Shown piece by piece: positions 6,825-16,634 of a stretch of 64,000 nucleotides of DNA. This DNA is from Salinisphaera sp. T31B1. Lineage in GTDB: Bacteria; Pseudomonadota; Gammaproteobacteria; Nevskiales; Salinisphaeraceae. Below the pieces are notes generated by a model that did no database searches, was not told the DNA's origin, and was given only the letters and a program-made list of their open reading frames with translations. Both the position numbers and the translations under genes were made by a program. Positions within the stretch are counted from its first letter, which is position 1. The number at the start of each line of letters is the position of its first letter. The stretch lies in assembly GCF_040361275.1 (NCBI RefSeq), contig NZ_APNH01000004.1, positions 403,986 through 467,985 on the forward strand. Direction: 5' to 3'.

Positions 6825-8973
6825 ATTCAGTCGTGATCGTGCAGCGACCAGATGGACGCTGGTCGCTTCGGTCGGGGTGACGCTGTTTGTCGCGAGTGTG
6901 GGCGGCGCGGCCGCCGGCGAGGACGACTACCAGCTAAATGTTTTTCAGACTGACTTCGGCGGCGTGGGCTTGCTGCAAACGCCGAGCGCTCGCATGGCGC
7001 CGCTGGGTGAATTCTCGTTCCACTACGATCAGGTCGACCCCTACACCCATTATGCGTTCAGCCTGCAGCCGTTCGAGTGGATGGAAGCCGGTTTTCGTTA
7101 CACCGAGATCAGCAATCGGCTGTATGGCCAAAGCATTGCCGGCGATCGCGACTATCTCGACAAGGGTGTGGATCTGAAGCTGCGTCTGTGGGACGAAAGC
7201 CGTCTGGTGCCTCAGGTTGCATTGGGTTTTCGCGATCTGGGCGGTACCGGCTTGTTCGGCAGCGAATACGTGGTCGCGAACAAACGCTGGTACGACTTCG
7301 ATTTCAGCCTCGGTATGGGGTGGGGCTACATCGGCTCGCGCGGTGATCTCGGGAATCCGCTGCAGGTGTTCGGCAGCCGTTTCGAAGATCGTGTCAACGA
7401 GCGGTCCGCGGGCGGCGGCGATTTCAACATCAAGCAGATATTCACCGGCCGCACGAGCCTGTTTGGCGGTATTCAGTATCAGACGCCGTTCGAGCCGTTG
7501 ACTCTTCAGGTCGAATACGACGGTAACGACTATGAGTCCGAGCCGCTGAACAACCCGCAGGAGCAGGATTCGCCGATCAACTTTGGCGCACGGCTGAAGG
7601 TCAACGATTATCTGGCCTTATCCGCGGCCTGGGAGCGCGGCAATACCGCGATGTTCGGGGCCACGCTGAGCCTGAATCTCGCGACGCTTTCGCAGCCGAA
7701 GAATGATCCGCCGCCCGTGCCCGTCAAGGCAGCGCCGGCGCGCACGACCGACCAATGGCAGGATGTGTCGTCAGCACTGGCCAGCAATGCCGGCGTGGTG
7801 CCTACGCGTATCAGTCGTGAAGGCAATACCCTCGTTGTCCAGGGCAACAACACCAAATACCGCTCGACGCCGGAAGCCGAGCTTCGCGCCAATCGTATTC
7901 TCCACAACGTCACCGATCCGGGCGTGACCGAGTTCGCCTATCGTTGGGAAGCCGGCGGGTTCGTGCTGCGAGAGGACCGCCTGCCGCGTCAGCCATTGCC
8001 CGAGCAGCCGTTGCTGGTCGATCCGGGCAGCACGTTTGCATCCGACGACTATCGTCTGGATGTGAAGTCGGTGTCCACGAGCCGGGACAGCAACGACAAT
8101 CCGGCCGACGAGCCTCTGTACGAATTGTCACCCACGCGTTTTGCCTGGGGGCTGTCACCGGGGCTCAACCAGAACTATGGCGGCCCGGACGGCTATCTCT
8201 ATCAGTTGCTTGCACGCGCGAATGCGACCTTCCAGACCGATGCCCACGGTTGGTTGTCCGGTACGTTGGCCTACACGCTCGCCGACAATTTCGACAAATA
8301 CGATTACATCGCGGAATCCGATCTGCCCCGGGTGCGGACTTTCATCGGCGAGTATCTCCGGCAGACCGACCTCGGCATATACAACCTGCAGTACACGCGT
8401 ACGGCGCGCCTGTCCGACAACCTGTTCGGAATGGCTTATGCCGGCTATCTGGAGATGATGTACGCCGGCGCGGGCGGCGAGGTCCTGTATCGGCCGTTCA
8501 ACAGTCCGGTCGCCCTGGGGGTGGATGCGCAGTACGTGCGTCAGCGCGACTTCGATACCCAGTTCGGCTTGCGCGACTACAGCACCTGGGTCGGCAATGT
8601 CAGCACGTATATCGATACCGGCTTCAAGGATGTCCTAGCCAAACTCAGTGTCGGCCGGTATCTGGCCAAGGATGTGGGCGGTACCATTGATCTGTCGAGA
8701 CAGTTCGATTCGGGCGTTCGGATTGGCGCCTATGCCACGTTCACCGATGCCGGCGACGATTACGGCGAGGGCGGGTTCAACAAGGGCATCTATATCAGCA
8801 TGCCTCTGGATGTGTTCTATACGAAGTCCACGCGCAGTCAGGCAACCGTCGGGTGGAACCCGCTCACGCGTGACGGCGGCCAGCAGCTCAGCCGCAAATA
8901 TTCGCTCTACGGTCTGACCGACCAGCGCAATCTGGGCGAGTACTGGAGCAACTACCAGAAGCTGGCGCGATAA
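6817..8973 (+). CDS. yjbH: YjbH/GfcD-family outer-membrane beta-barrel protein
   Basis: A 718-residue YjbH-family protein, close to the roughly 700 residues of E. coli YjbH. A signal peptide ends near GGAAAG, and the rest is rich in alternating aromatic and polar residues with many Tyr, Gly and Asp turns, as expected of a large outer-membrane beta barrel. A conserved early motif is FGGVGLLQTPSARMAPLGEFSFHY. Members are predicted to form the outer-membrane pore for polysaccharide that lacks its own Wza. It overlaps yjbG by eight bases and ends the operon. The signal peptide shows no lipobox, unlike the annotation given to some homologues as lipoproteins. Confidence 0.88.
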   Translation: MNRFSRDRAATRWTLVASVGVTLFVASVGGAAAGEDDYQLNVFQTDFGGVGLLQTPSARMAPLGEFSFHYDQVDPYTHYAFSLQPFEWMEAGFRYTEISNRLYGQSIAGDRDYLDKGVDLKLRLWDESRLVPQVALGFRDLGGTGLFGSEYVVANKRWYDFDFSLGMGWGYIGSRGDLGNPLQVFGSRFEDRVNERSAGGGDFNIKQIFTGRTSLFGGIQYQTPFEPLTLQVEYDGNDYESEPLNNPQEQDSPINFGARLKVNDYLALSAAWERGNTAMFGATLSLNLATLSQPKNDPPPVPVKAAPARTTDQWQDVSSALASNAGVVPTRISREGNTLVVQGNNTKYRSTPEAELRANRILHNVTDPGVTEFAYRWEAGGFVLREDRLPRQPLPEQPLLVDPGSTFASDDYRLDVKSVSTSRDSNDNPADEPLYELSPTRFAWGLSPGLNQNYGGPDGYLYQLLARANATFQTDAHGWLSGTLAYTLADNFDKYDYIAESDLPRVRTFIGEYLRQTDLGIYNLQYTRTARLSDNLFGMAYAGYLEMMYAGAGGEVLYRPFNSPVALGVDAQYVRQRDFDTQFGLRDYSTWVGNVSTYIDTGFKDVLAKLSVGRYLAKDVGGTIDLSRQFDSGVRIGAYATFTDAGDDYGEGGFNKGIYISMPLDVFYTKSTRSQATVGWNPLTRDGGQQLSRKYSLYGLTDQRNLGEYWSNYQKLAR

Positions 8974-9092
8974 GACGCTACCCTCAGACCGATGTGCTCG
9001 GCGCGTCGGCCCGCCGGTGTTAACATGCGCCCCGATCGATACGGGCCGACATGATCGCGACCGAAGCGATGCGTGGCCTCTATTCAGGAGTG

Positions 9093-9383
9093 ATGGTGAA
9101 CAAAGCGGTCCAGATGTTGTTTGTCGCAGGATGTGTGGCTGCGTTGTCGGCTTGCAGCAGCACGCCGGATTGCATGAAGCCGCAGTCCTACATGAATGCG
9201 AAGTCGTTTCCGCCGTTGAAGAGCCCGGCAGGGCTGGACGTGCCGCCGTCGGATCCGAACATGCAGATTCCCGACGTCGCCTCGGGCCCGGTGGGTACCT
9301 ACGATGACGTGCCCACCGGTGTAGACCCGAAAGACCCGGCCGCACGGTGTCTATCCACACCGCCGCCGATGGCCAGCCGTTGA
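9093..9383 (+). CDS. Small lipoprotein resembling the N-terminus of BamC
   Basis: A 96-residue lipoprotein. The signal peptide MVNKAVQMLFVAGCVAALSAC ends in lipobox LSAC, and the mature part is unstructured and Pro-rich. ATG 9093 and GTG 9096 are both possible starts; AGGAG at 9086-9090 is spaced best for 9096. The mature segment FPPLKSPAGLDVPPSDPNMQIP follows the pattern of the BamC (NlpB) N-terminal region that docks on BamD. The two helix-grip domains of BamC are absent, as the stop follows soon after. BamC normally lies right after dapA, and here the yjb operon separates the two. BamC relationship is an inference; it could be an unrelated small lipoprotein. Confidence 0.6.
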   Translation: MVNKAVQMLFVAGCVAALSACSSTPDCMKPQSYMNAKSFPPLKSPAGLDVPPSDPNMQIPDVASGPVGTYDDVPTGVDPKDPAARCLSTPPPMASR

Positions 9384-9705
9384 ACCGAGGCTCGGGCGCG
9401 GTCCGCTCGCTGACGCGGTGATAGTCGCCTCCCGGTCGGCCGGACGAGCGCGATGTGGGTCGACCGTGGCCGACCGATTGGCGGCCATTCAATGCTGGCC
9501 ACAGTTGGGCAGCTGAGCGCAGGCCCAGCCCAGGCACTCGTCGATTGCGAGCAGACGCGCCGGGTCGGCAGGACAGAGGTCGTTGACGATCGGGTTCGAA
9601 AATCTCTCGTTCTCAGAGCCCGAAGCGCCTCTGTTTACGTTACAATCCGCCCCTCTCGCGGCCCGAAGGGTCGCTGTTTACGTTACAATCCGCGCTCGAT
9701 TACTA
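9384..9705. other. Intergenic region upstream of tRNA-Ser
   Basis: No convincing gene is visible. The right-hand half holds a 43-base-period repeat containing two TACAAT hexamers (see 9618-9693). The left-hand part shows only GC-rich sequence without a recognisable signal. Confidence 0.6.
9618..9693 (+). repeat. Duplicated promoter-like element before tRNA-Ser
   Basis: Two 33-base copies (9618-9650 and 9661-9693) differ at three positions and share an identical 20-base core, CTGTTTACGTTACAATCCGC. Each core contains a TACAAT -10 hexamer (9641-9646 and 9684-9689). The second copy ends 12 bases before the tRNA, so it is well placed as its promoter. No good -35 is visible in either copy. Confidence 0.7.
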
Positions 9706-9797
<92 letters not shown>

Positions 9798-9838
9798 CAA
9801 GGGCCCGTCGCTCGAAGGCGCCGGGCAACACAGGCAAT

Positions 9839-9959
<121 letters not shown>

Positions 9960-10101
9960 CCATTCGACGCCCGACGGCCGCGACCTGCTTGAAACTTGGT
10001 CGGCCGAACGCGATAGTGTGGCGTTCCAAAGCGAGATCGTCCCTCAGCCCAGGCAGGCATCGAATGATCGGCGTCGCAATAGCCCAGGATACGCACAAGG
10101 C

Positions 10102-12384
10102 ATGAGTTTTCAGGCGCTTGCGCGGACATGGCGGCCGCGCCGATTCGACGAACTGGTCGGCCAGTCGCACGTGGTGCGGGCGCTGACCCATGCCTTGGAA
10201 AACGACAAGCTTCATCACGCGCTGCTGTTTTCCGGCACGCGCGGCGTCGGCAAGACGACGCTGGCACGCATCATTGCCAAATGTCTGAACTGTGATCATG
10301 GCGTGAGTGCCCATCCGTGTCGCGGCGAGGATGCCTGTTCGACCTGTCGCGAGATCGACGAAGGCCGCTTCGTGGACCTGATCGAGGTCGACGCGGCATC
10401 GCGAACCGGCGTCGACGATACCCGTGAGCTGATGGACAATGTCCAGTACGCACCGACGCGGGGGCGTACCAAGGTGTATCTCATCGACGAGGTGCACATG
10501 CTCTCCAAGCACTCGTTCAACGCCTTGTTGAAGACGCTGGAAGAGCCGCCGCCACGGGTTCAGTTTCTGCTGGCGACCACCGAACCCGAGAAGATCCCGG
10601 TCACAATCCTCTCGCGTTGCCTGCAATTCCCGCTCAAGCGTCTGCCGGCGGTCGAGATTGCGGCCCAGCTGCGCCATATCATCGATGCTGAATCGCTGAC
10701 CGCTCAGGACGACGCGCTGGCCGAGATCGCGCGTGCCGCAGACGGCAGCATGCGTGACGGGCTGTCGCTGCTCGATCAGGCCATTGCCTTCGGTGGCGGC
10801 GAACTGGCTGCGGACGAAGTGCGTGACATGCTCGGCACCATCGGTCAGGCACGGGTGGCCGAACTGGTCGATGCCATCATTGCACCGGACGCGCCGGCAG
10901 CACTCGATGCGCTGGCCGGCCTGTATGCCCAGGGTATCGACATGCGCTACCTGCTCGAGGCATTGGCCACGACCTGGCAGCATATTGCAACGATCCAGGT
11001 CATCGGCGAGGCGATCGACGAGGCCGGGCAGCCGTGGGTGGCAGCGGCCGAACGCGCCGACAGTGCCGCGGTGCAGCTGTTCTACGATATCTGTATCGCC
11101 GGCATCCGCGATCTGGCCTATGCGCCCGATCCGTTGATTGGCGTCAAGATGAGCGTGCTGCGGATGCTCGCGTTCGCGCCGGTCGGCAACGAAGCCGAGC
11201 AGGAGCCTGCACCGAAACCGCCCGAGCCCTCGGCGCGCGAGACATCCCCGGCGCCGCCCGATAACGGGCAGTCGGCGGCGCAGCGTGCCGCGGCCGCGTT
11301 GCGTGCCCAGCTTTCCGGCAAGCGCCCGACGCATGCCTCAACGCTCGGGCCAGAGCAGTCACCTGGCACGGCGCCCGTGCAATCGGACACGGAACGCGCG
11401 CCGGCCGACCGCTCGCCGCCGCCCGCCCGATCAGCACAGACACCACCGATGGACTCGGCCGGCCCGGCCGGCCCGGCCGAACCGATGGCTGGGCCACCAG
11501 CAGGGCCAGACGTGTCGGGCATGGCGCCGGCCGCTGACGGTCGCTCGGGTGACGATGAACAGTCCCGGTCGACGCCGGCGGACGAGGCGATGGCCGCGCA
11601 GACGCCGCCGTCGTCCGGAACAAACGACTCACAGAGCGCTTCCACGCAACAGGCCGATGCGGCAAGCGAGCCGCCGCCGGTCAACGGCGATCACGCGGCC
11701 ACGACTGCGGTAGCGCCGACGGGCCAGTCGGGTAGCCGGGGCGCGGCGAACGGTGCAATCGCTGACACGGGCGTTACCGGTCGTGAAGCGCCGGCTGCCG
11801 AACGCGTGGCCGCTCACGACGAAGCGCAGCCGCCATTCGGTGCCGACGCGTTCGACCCGAAATCGGCACAAACCGGCCCGGATGAGGCTGCGCCCGCCGA
11901 TGCCGCGAGCGGTATGGCCGACGCCGTCCCCGGCGCGGCGCCGTCGCCGGTTGCGGCCGGCGACCACCCGGAGGATTGGGCGCGGCTGTTGCCCCGTCTC
12001 GGTTTGACCGGATTCGCTGCTCAGCTTGCCAACAACGGACGCTGTCAGCATCTGGACGACGAGCGGGTGGTGCTGGCTCTGGCTCGAGCGAACGAGTTTC
12101 TGGCCACCCCGGGTGCACGAGAGACCCTTCAGCAGGCCTTGGCCGATCATTGGGCGCCGGCGGGCGCGCCGCGTCTGGCGATCGAGTATGTCGATCAGGC
12201 CGACGATACGCCGGCCCAGCGCATCGAACAGGACGCCCAGGCCCGCCAGCGCGATGCCGTGGCCTCTATTGAAAACGATCCGGTCGTCCGCCAGTTAAAG
12301 GAAAGACTGGGCGCACGAGTACGCCCGGAAACCATCAAGCCCTATCGTGCAGAGCACGCAGTTCAACAACGAGACGAGCAATGA
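10102..12384 (+). CDS. dnaX: DNA polymerase III subunit tau (and gamma)
   Basis: A 760-residue clamp-loader subunit. The start is ATG 10102 ([21 protein letters not shown]), the universal DnaX N-terminus; an upstream in-frame extension is rejected. Walker A is GTRGVGKTT, a zinc-binding Cys cluster lies in CLNCDHG...CSTC, and the DEVHMLSK Walker B motif follows. After the clamp-loader domains (about residue 370) comes a linker of about 250 residues rich in Pro, Ala, Ser and Gln, then a C-terminal domain V ([20 protein letters not shown]). I see no A AAA AAG slippery heptamer, so the E. coli route to gamma by frameshifting appears absent. The stop overlaps ybaB as ATGA. Confidence 0.96.
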   Translation: MSFQALARTWRPRRFDELVGQSHVVRALTHALENDKLHHALLFSGTRGVGKTTLARIIAKCLNCDHGVSAHPCRGEDACSTCREIDEGRFVDLIEVDAASRTGVDDTRELMDNVQYAPTRGRTKVYLIDEVHMLSKHSFNALLKTLEEPPPRVQFLLATTEPEKIPVTILSRCLQFPLKRLPAVEIAAQLRHIIDAESLTAQDDALAEIARAADGSMRDGLSLLDQAIAFGGGELAADEVRDMLGTIGQARVAELVDAIIAPDAPAALDALAGLYAQGIDMRYLLEALATTWQHIATIQVIGEAIDEAGQPWVAAAERADSAAVQLFYDICIAGIRDLAYAPDPLIGVKMSVLRMLAFAPVGNEAEQEPAPKPPEPSARETSPAPPDNGQSAAQRAAAALRAQLSGKRPTHASTLGPEQSPGTAPVQSDTERAPADRSPPPARSAQTPPMDSAGPAGPAEPMAGPPAGPDVSGMAPAADGRSGDDEQSRSTPADEAMAAQTPPSSGTNDSQSASTQQADAASEPPPVNGDHAATTAVAPTGQSGSRGAANGAIADTGVTGREAPAAERVAAHDEAQPPFGADAFDPKSAQTGPDEAAPADAASGMADAVPGAAPSPVAAGDHPEDWARLLPRLGLTGFAAQLANNGRCQHLDDERVVLALARANEFLATPGARETLQQALADHWAPAGAPRLAIEYVDQADDTPAQRIEQDAQARQRDAVASIENDPVVRQLKERLGARVRPETIKPYRAEHAVQQRDEQ

Positions 12385-12704
12385 AAGGTCAGATAGGCAA
12401 GATCATGCAGCAGGCCCAGGCGATGCAGGGCAAGATGCAGGAGGCCCAGGAAGAACTCGCCAAGATGGAGATCGAGGGTCAGTCCGGCGCGGGCCTGGTG
12501 AAGGTCGTCATGACCGGCAAGCATGAAGTCCGCAAGGTGACCATCGACCCGAGCGTATTCGAGGAAGAACCCGAGTTCGTCGAGGACCTGATCGCCGCGG
12601 CCATGAACGATGCGGTGGAGCGGGTCAGCACCACCACCAAGGACAAGATGTCCGAGCTCACCGGCGGCATGAACCTGCCGCCGGGCATGAATCTGCCGTT
12701 CTGA
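12381..12704 (+). CDS. ybaB: YbaB/EbfC nucleoid-associated DNA-binding protein
   Basis: A 107-residue YbaB/EbfC-family protein that forms a tweezer-shaped dimer and binds DNA. It has the N-terminal coiled helix ([26 protein letters not shown]) and the [22 protein letters not shown] beta strands conserved in the family. The start codon overlaps the dnaX stop by four bases and recR follows after 65 bases, the standard dnaX-ybaB-recR operon. The length is normal. The cellular role is only broadly known (nucleoid organisation or regulation). Confidence 0.95.
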   Translation: MKGQIGKIMQQAQAMQGKMQEAQEELAKMEIEGQSGAGLVKVVMTGKHEVRKVTIDPSVFEEEPEFVEDLIAAAMNDAVERVSTTTKDKMSELTGGMNLPPGMNLPF

Positions 12705-12769
12705 GCGGTCGTGCGGATGCCAAGGACGGGCGCGCCGCACATGTGCGGTTCGACTGACGCGGTTCGCTG

Positions 12770-13366
12770 ATGGCTTTTTCCCCTGCGCTTACGCGCTTGA
12801 TCGACGCGCTCCGCGTGTTGCCCGGCGTAGGCGCGAAGACCGCCCAGCGCATGGCGTTTCACCTCCTGCAGAACGAACGCGAAGGCGGCACCCATCTAGC
12901 GGCCACGATCGAGCATGCGTTGTCCTCGATCCGTCACTGCGGCCGCTGCCGAATGTTCACCGAGCACGAGCTGTGCGACATCTGCCAGAACGAACGCCGC
13001 GACGATGCACTGGTATGCGTGGTCGAAAGCCCGGCCGATGTCATGGCCATCGAACAGAACACCGATTTCCGCGGCCGCTATTTCGTGCTGATGGGGCGGC
13101 TGTCGCCCATCGACGGCGTCGGGCCGTCGGAACTCGGCCTGGATCTGCTGCGTGAACAACTCGCCGGCGGGGCGGTAACCGAGGTCATCCTGGCGACCGG
13201 CGCGACCGTCGAAGGCGAGGCCACGGCGCAATATATTGCTGACCTGGCCCGGGCGAATTCAGCCGGCGTATCGCGTATCGCCCATGGCGTGCCGGTGGGC
13301 GGCGAACTGGAATATGTCGACGCGGGTACGCTCAGCCAGGCCTTCTCCGGCCGCCGCGCGCTTTAG
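12770..13366 (+). CDS. recR: Recombination mediator protein RecR
   Basis: A 198-residue RecR, acting with RecF and RecO to load RecA on gapped DNA. Visible parts are the helix-hairpin-helix segment ([20 protein letters not shown]), the C4 zinc finger ([16 protein letters not shown]) and the Toprim domain beginning [13 protein letters not shown]. The C-terminal [18 protein letters not shown] and [16 protein letters not shown] motifs are typical. The length is standard, and it ends the dnaX operon. Confidence 0.97.
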   Translation: MAFSPALTRLIDALRVLPGVGAKTAQRMAFHLLQNEREGGTHLAATIEHALSSIRHCGRCRMFTEHELCDICQNERRDDALVCVVESPADVMAIEQNTDFRGRYFVLMGRLSPIDGVGPSELGLDLLREQLAGGAVTEVILATGATVEGEATAQYIADLARANSAGVSRIAHGVPVGGELEYVDAGTLSQAFSGRRAL

Positions 13367-13505
13367 GTCGAGTCGGCGACAGGCGCGCAGCATTGCGTAG
13401 CGGGCCGTAGGCCGGTCGGCAAAGCGCTCACCGGCGTAGCGGCCCGGTCGATGCAGGCGAGTGCGCTAAGGCGGCGCGTCACCCCGGCAGAATTGTCGGA
13501 TCGGA

Positions 13506-13838
13506 TCAGGGCAGCAGCCGATCGATCTTCGCGGCACAGATGAAGTCGTTGTCGGACAGGCCACCCATCGCGTGCGTCGTCAGCCGGATCGAGCAGCGGT
13601 TGTAGCCGAACGTGATATCCGGGTGGTGATCTTCGCAGTGGGCGATATAGGCCACCGCGTTCACGAATGCCTGGGTGTGATAGTAGTTCTTGAACTTGAA
13701 TCGGCCCTCGATCGCATCCGGGCCGTCGGGCTCCCAGTGTTCGGACAGTGCGTCGAGATGGGCCTTGATCGTGGCGTCGTCCAGCCGCGGCGTATCGCCG
13801 TTGCAGGCTGCACAGTGTCGCTCGGCGAGTCGGGTCAT
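13506..13838 (-). CDS. phhB: Pterin-4a-carbinolamine dehydratase
   Basis: A 110-residue PCD/DCoH-family enzyme that dehydrates 4a-hydroxytetrahydropterin formed by aromatic amino acid hydroxylases. The active-site signature IAHCEDHHPDITFGYNRCSIRLTTHAMGG-like block is present, with the catalytic histidines in HHPD. The length is normal. No phenylalanine hydroxylase lies in the window, so a role in molybdopterin or general pterin recycling is also possible. It is convergent with recR and divergent from orn. Confidence 0.93.
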   Translation of the reverse strand: MTRLAERHCAACNGDTPRLDDATIKAHLDALSEHWEPDGPDAIEGRFKFKNYYHTQAFVNAVAYIAHCEDHHPDITFGYNRCSIRLTTHAMGGLSDNDFICAAKIDRLLP

Positions 13839-14024
13839 GATCGATCTCCCGCTATGAATGAATCAGGCTCACGGTAACACCGCGCCGCAATTCCTGGCGC
13901 ATAGGCCAAAGTGGCATCGCCATGCCGCGGCCATGCGTAATCGCCAGGGTATTCGGCTCGCCGCCGGCTTTGCGCCGACCCGGGCCGAGCCGCACAATGC
14001 GACTTTACTCAACCGTCCAACGAC

Positions 14025-14570
14025 ATGAGCTACGCCGAAGACAACCTGATCTGGATCGACCTCGAGATGACCGGGCTCGACCCGGACAACGATCGAATCA
14101 TCGAAATCGCCACGCTGGTCACCGACAAGAACCTGCATGTCCTCGCCGAAGGGCCGGTCATGGCAATCCGGCAGAGCGACCAGCGGCTGGCCGCCATGGA
14201 TGAATGGAACACGCGACAGCATGGCGGCTCGGGCCTGGTGGAGCGGGTCAAGGCCAGCGAGATCGACGAAGACGCGGCGCAGGCGCAGACCATCGAATTT
14301 CTCGAAGCCTACGTGCCAGCCGGCGCGTCGCCCATGTGCGGCAACAGCATCTGTCAGGATCGCCGGTTTCTTGCGCGCTACATGCCGAAACTGGAAGCCT
14401 ATTTCCATTATCGCCATATCGATGTGAGCACGCTCAAGGAGCTGGCACGACGCTGGGCCCCGGAAGTGGCGAGCGGTTTTTCCAAGAAGTCGAGCCATCT
14501 GGCCATGGACGATATTCGCGATTCGCTTGAGGAACTGGCGTATTACCGCAGCACCCTGCTGCAGATCTGA
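14025..14570 (+). CDS. orn: Oligoribonuclease
   Basis: A 181-residue DEDDh 3'-5' exonuclease that degrades di- to pentaribonucleotides, including pGpG from c-di-GMP breakdown. Exo motifs are visible: [12 protein letters not shown] (first Asp and Glu), [15 protein letters not shown] and [14 protein letters not shown] (His and last Asp). The length equals that of E. coli Orn. The pGpG link is relevant because a c-di-GMP-controlled pel operon lies in the same window, although the two are not adjacent. Confidence 0.96.
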   Translation: MSYAEDNLIWIDLEMTGLDPDNDRIIEIATLVTDKNLHVLAEGPVMAIRQSDQRLAAMDEWNTRQHGGSGLVERVKASEIDEDAAQAQTIEFLEAYVPAGASPMCGNSICQDRRFLARYMPKLEAYFHYRHIDVSTLKELARRWAPEVASGFSKKSSHLAMDDIRDSLEELAYYRSTLLQI

Positions 14571-14633
14571 GGCCGGCCCGGCTGCGGTATTGCAACCGGC
14601 CATTGCGAAACGTTTTTCCGAAAAGTTTTCTTG

Positions 14634-14662
14634 TTGACGGCCTCGGTGCGACCGTGTAAAAA
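14634..14662 (+). promoter_or_regulatory. Promoter of a short intergenic transcript
   Basis: TTGACG at 14634-14639, a 17-base spacer and TAAAAA at 14657-14662 form a reasonable sigma-70 promoter. It lies 64 bases after orn and faces a terminator about 200 bases downstream. Confidence 0.5.
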
Positions 14663-14668
14663 AGTACC

Positions 14669-14864
14669 CACAGCAGACAAACTGCACCGCCGGCCCAGAA
14701 TCCGGCAACCGTTCGGGGATTACTAAACAGGCCACGGCCTTTCGGAGGCAGCGGACATGCCTCGACCGGCTTTCGTATTGGCTTCCCGCAGCGCTCCGCT
14801 CGCGGAGTACAAAAATAAAAACTCGGGAAACATGATTGGAGGCTCCTCAGGGAGCCTTTTTTTT
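14669..14864 (+). ncRNA. Candidate GGA-rich small RNA or short leader transcript
   Basis: A stretch of about 195 bases is bounded by a promoter and a strong intrinsic terminator. It contains seven GGA motifs (14717, 14744, 14753, 14804, 14826, 14838, 14851). One lies in the loop of a 6-bp hairpin (14745-14750 with 14758-14763), the arrangement bound by CsrA/RsmA. This suggests a CsrB/RsmZ-like regulator. Alternatively the hairpin hides the ribosome binding site of a small frame starting at ATG 14757, with CGGAGG at 14743-14748. That frame has no stop before the terminator, so its message would end without a stop codon. No family match is recognised. Confidence 0.35.
14840..14864 (+). terminator. 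Intrinsic terminator of the 14.7-kb transcript
   Basis: Stem AGGCTCC (14840-14846) with GGAGCCT (14851-14857), loop TCAG, then eight consecutive T. It is a textbook Rho-independent terminator. Confidence 0.85.
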
Positions 14865-15191
14865 GTCCGTCTTTCGAGCAGCGGTGCCGGGATCCGACCG
14901 CATACTCGCCGGTCGATGGCGCGTTTTCACAACCGATCCGATAACGCCTGGATCCGTTCGGCTGCTGCTTCCGCCAATCACGAGCAGCGGCCGGGCGTGG
15001 CCGTTGTCACCGGCGCCTGACGCTCGGATGCGTTGGCGCTCCTGTTCCGGCCCGGGCTGCTGTTTGTGGTCGGTGCTTTGAAAATCGGCGGATCCGAATT
15101 TCGTTTCGGGCCGCCTTGAAAGCCGACCGGCCACTGCACCAGGCATGCGCTTGTGACCCGCCGGACCATGACAGGACGCGTATCGCCGCAG
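14865..15191. other. Intergenic region without visible gene
   Basis: Between the terminator and the phrB stop I see no supported reading frame or RNA signal. Confidence 0.55.
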
Positions 15192-16634
15192 CTAGTTCTT
15201 GATCTTTTCGAACGCGTCGAGGGCTTCCCGCCTGGAGGCTTTCAGATCCACGATCGGCTCCGGGTAGGTCGTGCCCAACGTGATGCCGGCTGATTTCAGC
15301 GCACTGGCCGGGGCCGCCCACGGCCGATGGATATGCTTGGCGTCCAGTTTGGCGAGTTCGGGTACCCAACGGCGAACATAGTCGCCGTCGGCATCGAACC
15401 GCTCACCCTGGCGGGCCGGGTTGAATATACGGAAGAAGGGTGCGGCATCGGCGCCGCAGCCGGCCGCCCACTGCCACCCCAGCGTGTTGTTGGCCAGATC
15501 CGCATCCACCAGCGTATCCCAGAACCAGCGCTCACCGTGCTGCCAGGCAACGCGCAGGTTCTTGGTCAAGAACGAGGCCACCGTCATACGCAGGCGGTTG
15601 TGCATGTAGCCGGTCGCCCACAACTCGCGCATGCCCGCATCGACCATGGGGATGCCGGTCTGTCCCTGCTGCCAGCAGGCCAGCCCGTCCTCGTCGCCGG
15701 ACCAGGGGAAATCCTCGAACCGCGGGTCCAGCGGTCGGGTCGGTGTGTCCGGAAAATGGTAGAGCACATGGTGAGCGAACTCGCGCCAGCCGATCTCGCT
15801 CGAAAAGGAGTCGGCGTGTTCTCGCACATTGCGGCCGCCGTGGTCGTCCAGCCATTCGTCCAGTCGGTGCAGGACTTGCCGGGGGCTGATCTCGCCCCAG
15901 TGCAGGTGGGGCGACAGATACGATGTGCCGGCGACGGACGGCCGATCGCGGTCGTCGTCGTAACCGTTCAGCGCCGCGTCCAGGAAGCGCTCGAGCCGAT
16001 CGTGGGCGCCGTCCTCGCCCGGTGTCCAGGTTTCGCGTATGGACTTGTCCCAGTTCAGAGTCGGGCCCAGCGCCAAGTCATCGACCGACAGCGTACCGAT
16101 ACGTGACCACACCTCGGGCATGCGCTCGGGCTCGGCGAGCGGCGCATCGTGGCCGCGGCCGCTCACGGCTTTCCAGAACGGCGTGAACACCTTATAGGGC
16201 TGGCCTTGTTTGGTTTCGACCGTCCACGGTTCGTAGAGCAGGTTGGCGCGAAAGCTGGCGGTCTCTATGTCCTGCTCGTCCAAGTGCTGCTTGACCGCCT
16301 TGTCGCGCTCGATGGTCAGCGGGTCGTACAGTCGGTTCCAGTAAACCGCGGTGGCCCCGGATTCCTCGATGAGCGTATCCAGCGCATCGATGCTTGGGCC
16401 ACGACGGATCACCAGACGCGAACCCAGGGCCTCCAGCGCGTTCGAAAGCGCCCGCAAAGAGTCGTCCAGCCAGACGCGCTGCGCGCCGCCCGGCGCCCAG
16501 TCGCCCAGCTCGTCCGGTGCTTGGATATACACGGGCACGACCGAGTCGAAGTCACCGTCGAGTGCCGCCCGCAGGGCAGGGTTGTCGGCCAGCCGCAGGT
16601 CGCGGCGAAACCAGAGAATCACGCGTTTCTTCAT
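15192..16634 (-). CDS. phrB: Class I deoxyribodipyrimidine photolyase
   Basis: A 480-residue CPD photolyase that repairs cyclobutane pyrimidine dimers in blue light using FAD. The N-terminal antenna domain begins KKRVILWFRRDLRLADNPAL. The C-terminal FAD domain has the signature GWQWAAGCGADAAPFFRIFNP, preceded by RMTVASFLTKNLRVAWQHGERWF. The length is typical. The ATG at 16632-16634 has no competing start. It lies downstream of, and on the same strand as, a second photolyase-family gene, separated by 415 bases. Confidence 0.96.
   Translation of the reverse strand: MKKRVILWFRRDLRLADNPALRAALDGDFDSVVPVYIQAPDELGDWAPGGAQRVWLDDSLRALSNALEALGSRLVIRRGPSIDALDTLIEESGATAVYWNRLYDPLTIERDKAVKQHLDEQDIETASFRANLLYEPWTVETKQGQPYKVFTPFWKAVSGRGHDAPLAEPERMPEVWSRIGTLSVDDLALGPTLNWDKSIRETWTPGEDGAHDRLERFLDAALNGYDDDRDRPSVAGTSYLSPHLHWGEISPRQVLHRLDEWLDDHGGRNVREHADSFSSEIGWREFAHHVLYHFPDTPTRPLDPRFEDFPWSGDEDGLACWQQGQTGIPMVDAGMRELWATGYMHNRLRMTVASFLTKNLRVAWQHGERWFWDTLVDADLANNTLGWQWAAGCGADAAPFFRIFNPARQGERFDADGDYVRRWVPELAKLDAKHIHRPWAAPASALKSAGITLGTTYPEPIVDLKASRREALDAFEKIKN

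Noticed and set aside
14757..15020. 87-codon frame starting in the GGA-rich transcript
   Set aside because: It runs through a strong intrinsic terminator, and its later part has no coding character. It is kept only as a possible stop-less short message; it does not resemble ArfA.
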